A program made the position numbers and the translations under genes. From assembly GCA_021647465.1 (NCBI GenBank), contig JAKIUQ010000009.1, forward strand, positions 1 to 64,000: DNA of 64,000 bases, given 5' to 3'. Positions 62,818 through 64,000 of the stretch are shown here, piece by piece (position 1 is the stretch's first letter; each line of letters opens with the position of its first letter). The notes beneath the pieces are model-generated. The model did no database searches. It saw nothing but the letters and a program-made list of their open reading frames with translations, and was not told the origin of the DNA. The stretch comes from Emcibacter sp. Lineage in GTDB: Bacteria; Pseudomonadota; Alphaproteobacteria; Sphingomonadales; Emcibacteraceae.

Positions 62818-63759
62818 ATGTTAGGTCAAAGACGCCTTATCCCCAGCACGAGTATGTTGATGGCTTTTGAAGCCGCCGCCCGAAAGGGAAGCTTCACAGC
62901 CGCCGCGCGGGAACTTAATCTTACGCAGGGGGCGGTAAGTCGCCAGGTGAGCGCGTTAGAGGCGCAGCTGAATATCATGCTTTTTCAGCGGGTTCGTAAA
63001 TCTATTATACTGACAGATGCGGGCAAGCTTTACGCGCAGGAAATTGCGGTTGCCTTGAAGGCGGTTCGCAATGCCTCCCTGAATGCCATGCGGGATCAGC
63101 AGGGCGGTATATTAAATCTTGCCATATTGCCAACCTTCGGGACACGGTGGTTAATGCCGAGATTCCCCGATTTTTTAAAGCGCAACCCAAAAATAACGGT
63201 TAACTTCTCCAGCAAACTATCCCCCTTTGATTTTAACAGTGAAAATATTCATGCGGCCATTCATTTTGGCCTGCCCGATTGGCCGGATGCGGATAGCTGT
63301 TATTTGATGGGAGAGGAAGCCATCCCCGTCTGTGCGCCGTCTCTTATCGATTCTGACCTAATTGATTCTGAAATACCAAAAAATCCACAAGATATTGCCT
63401 TGCTGCCATTGCTTAATCTGGAAACCCGGCCCTATGCCTGGGCTGATTGGTTTGCGCAGAATGATACGCCGCCGCCCGTGGGCAGCGGCATGGTTTTTGA
63501 ACAGTTTGCCTTGGTGACACAGGCGGCGATCGCGGGATTGGGGGCCGCGCTATTACCCAAATTCCTCATTGAAACAGAGCTTGAAAGGGGTGAATTGGTA
63601 CAACTTCTTGACCTGCCGCTTAAAGGGGAAGAGGGGTATTATCTGGTAGCGCCGCCCCATCATTCAACCTTCATGCCGATTATTGCCCTGAGGAAATGGC
63701 TTCTCGAACAGTTTCAGGATGGCGCGGCGCACCCAAAGAAAAGCCCGTCTTCCGTTTAG
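62818..63759 (+). CDS. LysR-type transcriptional regulator
   Basis: The 313-residue regulator has a winged helix-turn-helix at about 1-65 (AARKGSFTAAARELNLTQGA, then SRQVSALE) and a periplasmic-binding-like effector domain. The pattern resembles the GcvA group. It is divergent from kamA and so probably controls it and perhaps the CoA-transferase operon. The ATG at 62,818 is preferred over an upstream TTG. Confidence 0.9.
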   Translation: MLGQRRLIPSTSMLMAFEAAARKGSFTAAARELNLTQGAVSRQVSALEAQLNIMLFQRVRKSIILTDAGKLYAQEIAVALKAVRNASLNAMRDQQGGILNLAILPTFGTRWLMPRFPDFLKRNPKITVNFSSKLSPFDFNSENIHAAIHFGLPDWPDADSCYLMGEEAIPVCAPSLIDSDLIDSEIPKNPQDIALLPLLNLETRPYAWADWFAQNDTPPPVGSGMVFEQFALVTQAAIAGLGAALLPKFLIETELERGELVQLLDLPLKGEEGYYLVAPPHHSTFMPIIALRKWLLEQFQDGAAHPKKSPSSV

Positions 63760-63816
63760 TCTTTACAAGGTCATATGTTTAGACATAGATTACGGGGAAA
63801 AATAGGAGAATATATC

Positions 63817-64000
63817 TTGTATAAATCAATCGCATTCATAATGGCTTTCTTGGCCGGGATCTTTTTATCAACGGCGGCCTTTGCCCAGACCAAAGTGAAC
63901 TTTACAAATATCGCGCCGGCGGACGGTAATATTGTCATTGGCGTATATGAAGGCGGCGCACTTGGCAAGTTTGCGGATTCTTTGAACGCCCAAACGAATG
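63817..64000 (+). CDS. pepA: leucyl aminopeptidase (M17/PepA-like), secreted, N-terminal part
   Basis: A TTG start at 63,817 has AGGAG eight bases before; an ATG at 63,775 in the same frame lacks a site. The signal peptide ends AFAQ. The mature start VNFTNIAPADGNIVIGVYEG, then LGKFADSLN, follows the N-terminal domain of M17 leucyl aminopeptidases. The catalytic domain is beyond the edge, so this is a family call from the N-terminus only. Confidence 0.6.
   Translation, partial: MYKSIAFIMAFLAGIFLSTAAFAQTKVNFTNIAPADGNIVIGVYEGGALGKFADSLNAQTN

Noticed and set aside
1..64000. Prophage, insertion sequences, CRISPR arrays, tRNA or rRNA genes
   Set aside because: I looked for transposase or integrase motifs, regular spaced repeats and cloverleaf patterns and found none that stand up.

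Overview
The window is a stretch of chromosome from an aerobic, flagellated alphaproteobacterium. The evidence is a complete System I cytochrome c maturation set next to a divergent acnA, the run rpsP-rimM-trmD-rplS-leuC-leuD-leuB, a short FtsY without the long acidic N-terminus, a TonB receptor, and flagellum-type features (a hook-protein-like gene, a sigma-54 promoter). A free-living, probably marine lineage is plausible, but genus cannot be read from the sequence. I see no insertion sequence, prophage, CRISPR array, tRNA or rRNA.

Layout. 1-3,320: the end of an unknown gene, a collapsed msrA remnant, and the threonine degradation pair kbl-tdh with a cupin-type repressor and a 33-bp palindrome. 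3,321-8,498: a SLC13 carrier followed by the tightly coupled run dapF-mtaB-ftsY-yciB. 8,502-16,407: ccmABCDEFGHI, split between ccmB and ccmC by a gene on the other strand and a perfect FNR-type box. 16,464-18,544: a long hairpin, a small membrane protein and a chemoreceptor ending in PilZ, lying between ccmA and acnA. 18,854-31,894: housekeeping genes acnA, htpG, a LigE-like GST, nadB, an ABC ATPase and polA. 31,967-38,617: a TonB receptor, a FliL-like secreted protein, a sigma-54 promoter driving a structured apparent non-coding RNA, and a beta-propeller protein built into a hook-protein frame. 38,966-49,737: YggT, FolD, an M1 peptidase, a MATE pump with a small upstream reading frame, an RND pump, PlsC and an outer-membrane barrel. 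50,084-58,420: ffh, the ribosomal/tRNA-modification operon, leucine synthesis and asd. 58,561-63,759: a catabolic module with a PcaIJ-like CoA-transferase, a beta-amino-acid-type class III aminotransferase, a KamA-family radical SAM aminomutase and a LysR regulator. A secreted leucyl aminopeptidase starts at the right edge.

The two most interesting points are the last module and the RNA. The module reads as alpha-amino acid to beta-amino acid to beta-keto acid to beta-ketoacyl-CoA. The mutase lacks the aspartates that select lysine and has an arginine at one of those places, which suggests an acidic substrate such as 2-aminoadipate or glutamate. The RNA (about 35,557-35,788) has a textbook sigma-54 promoter, three strong helices and its own terminator, and I know of no named family for it.
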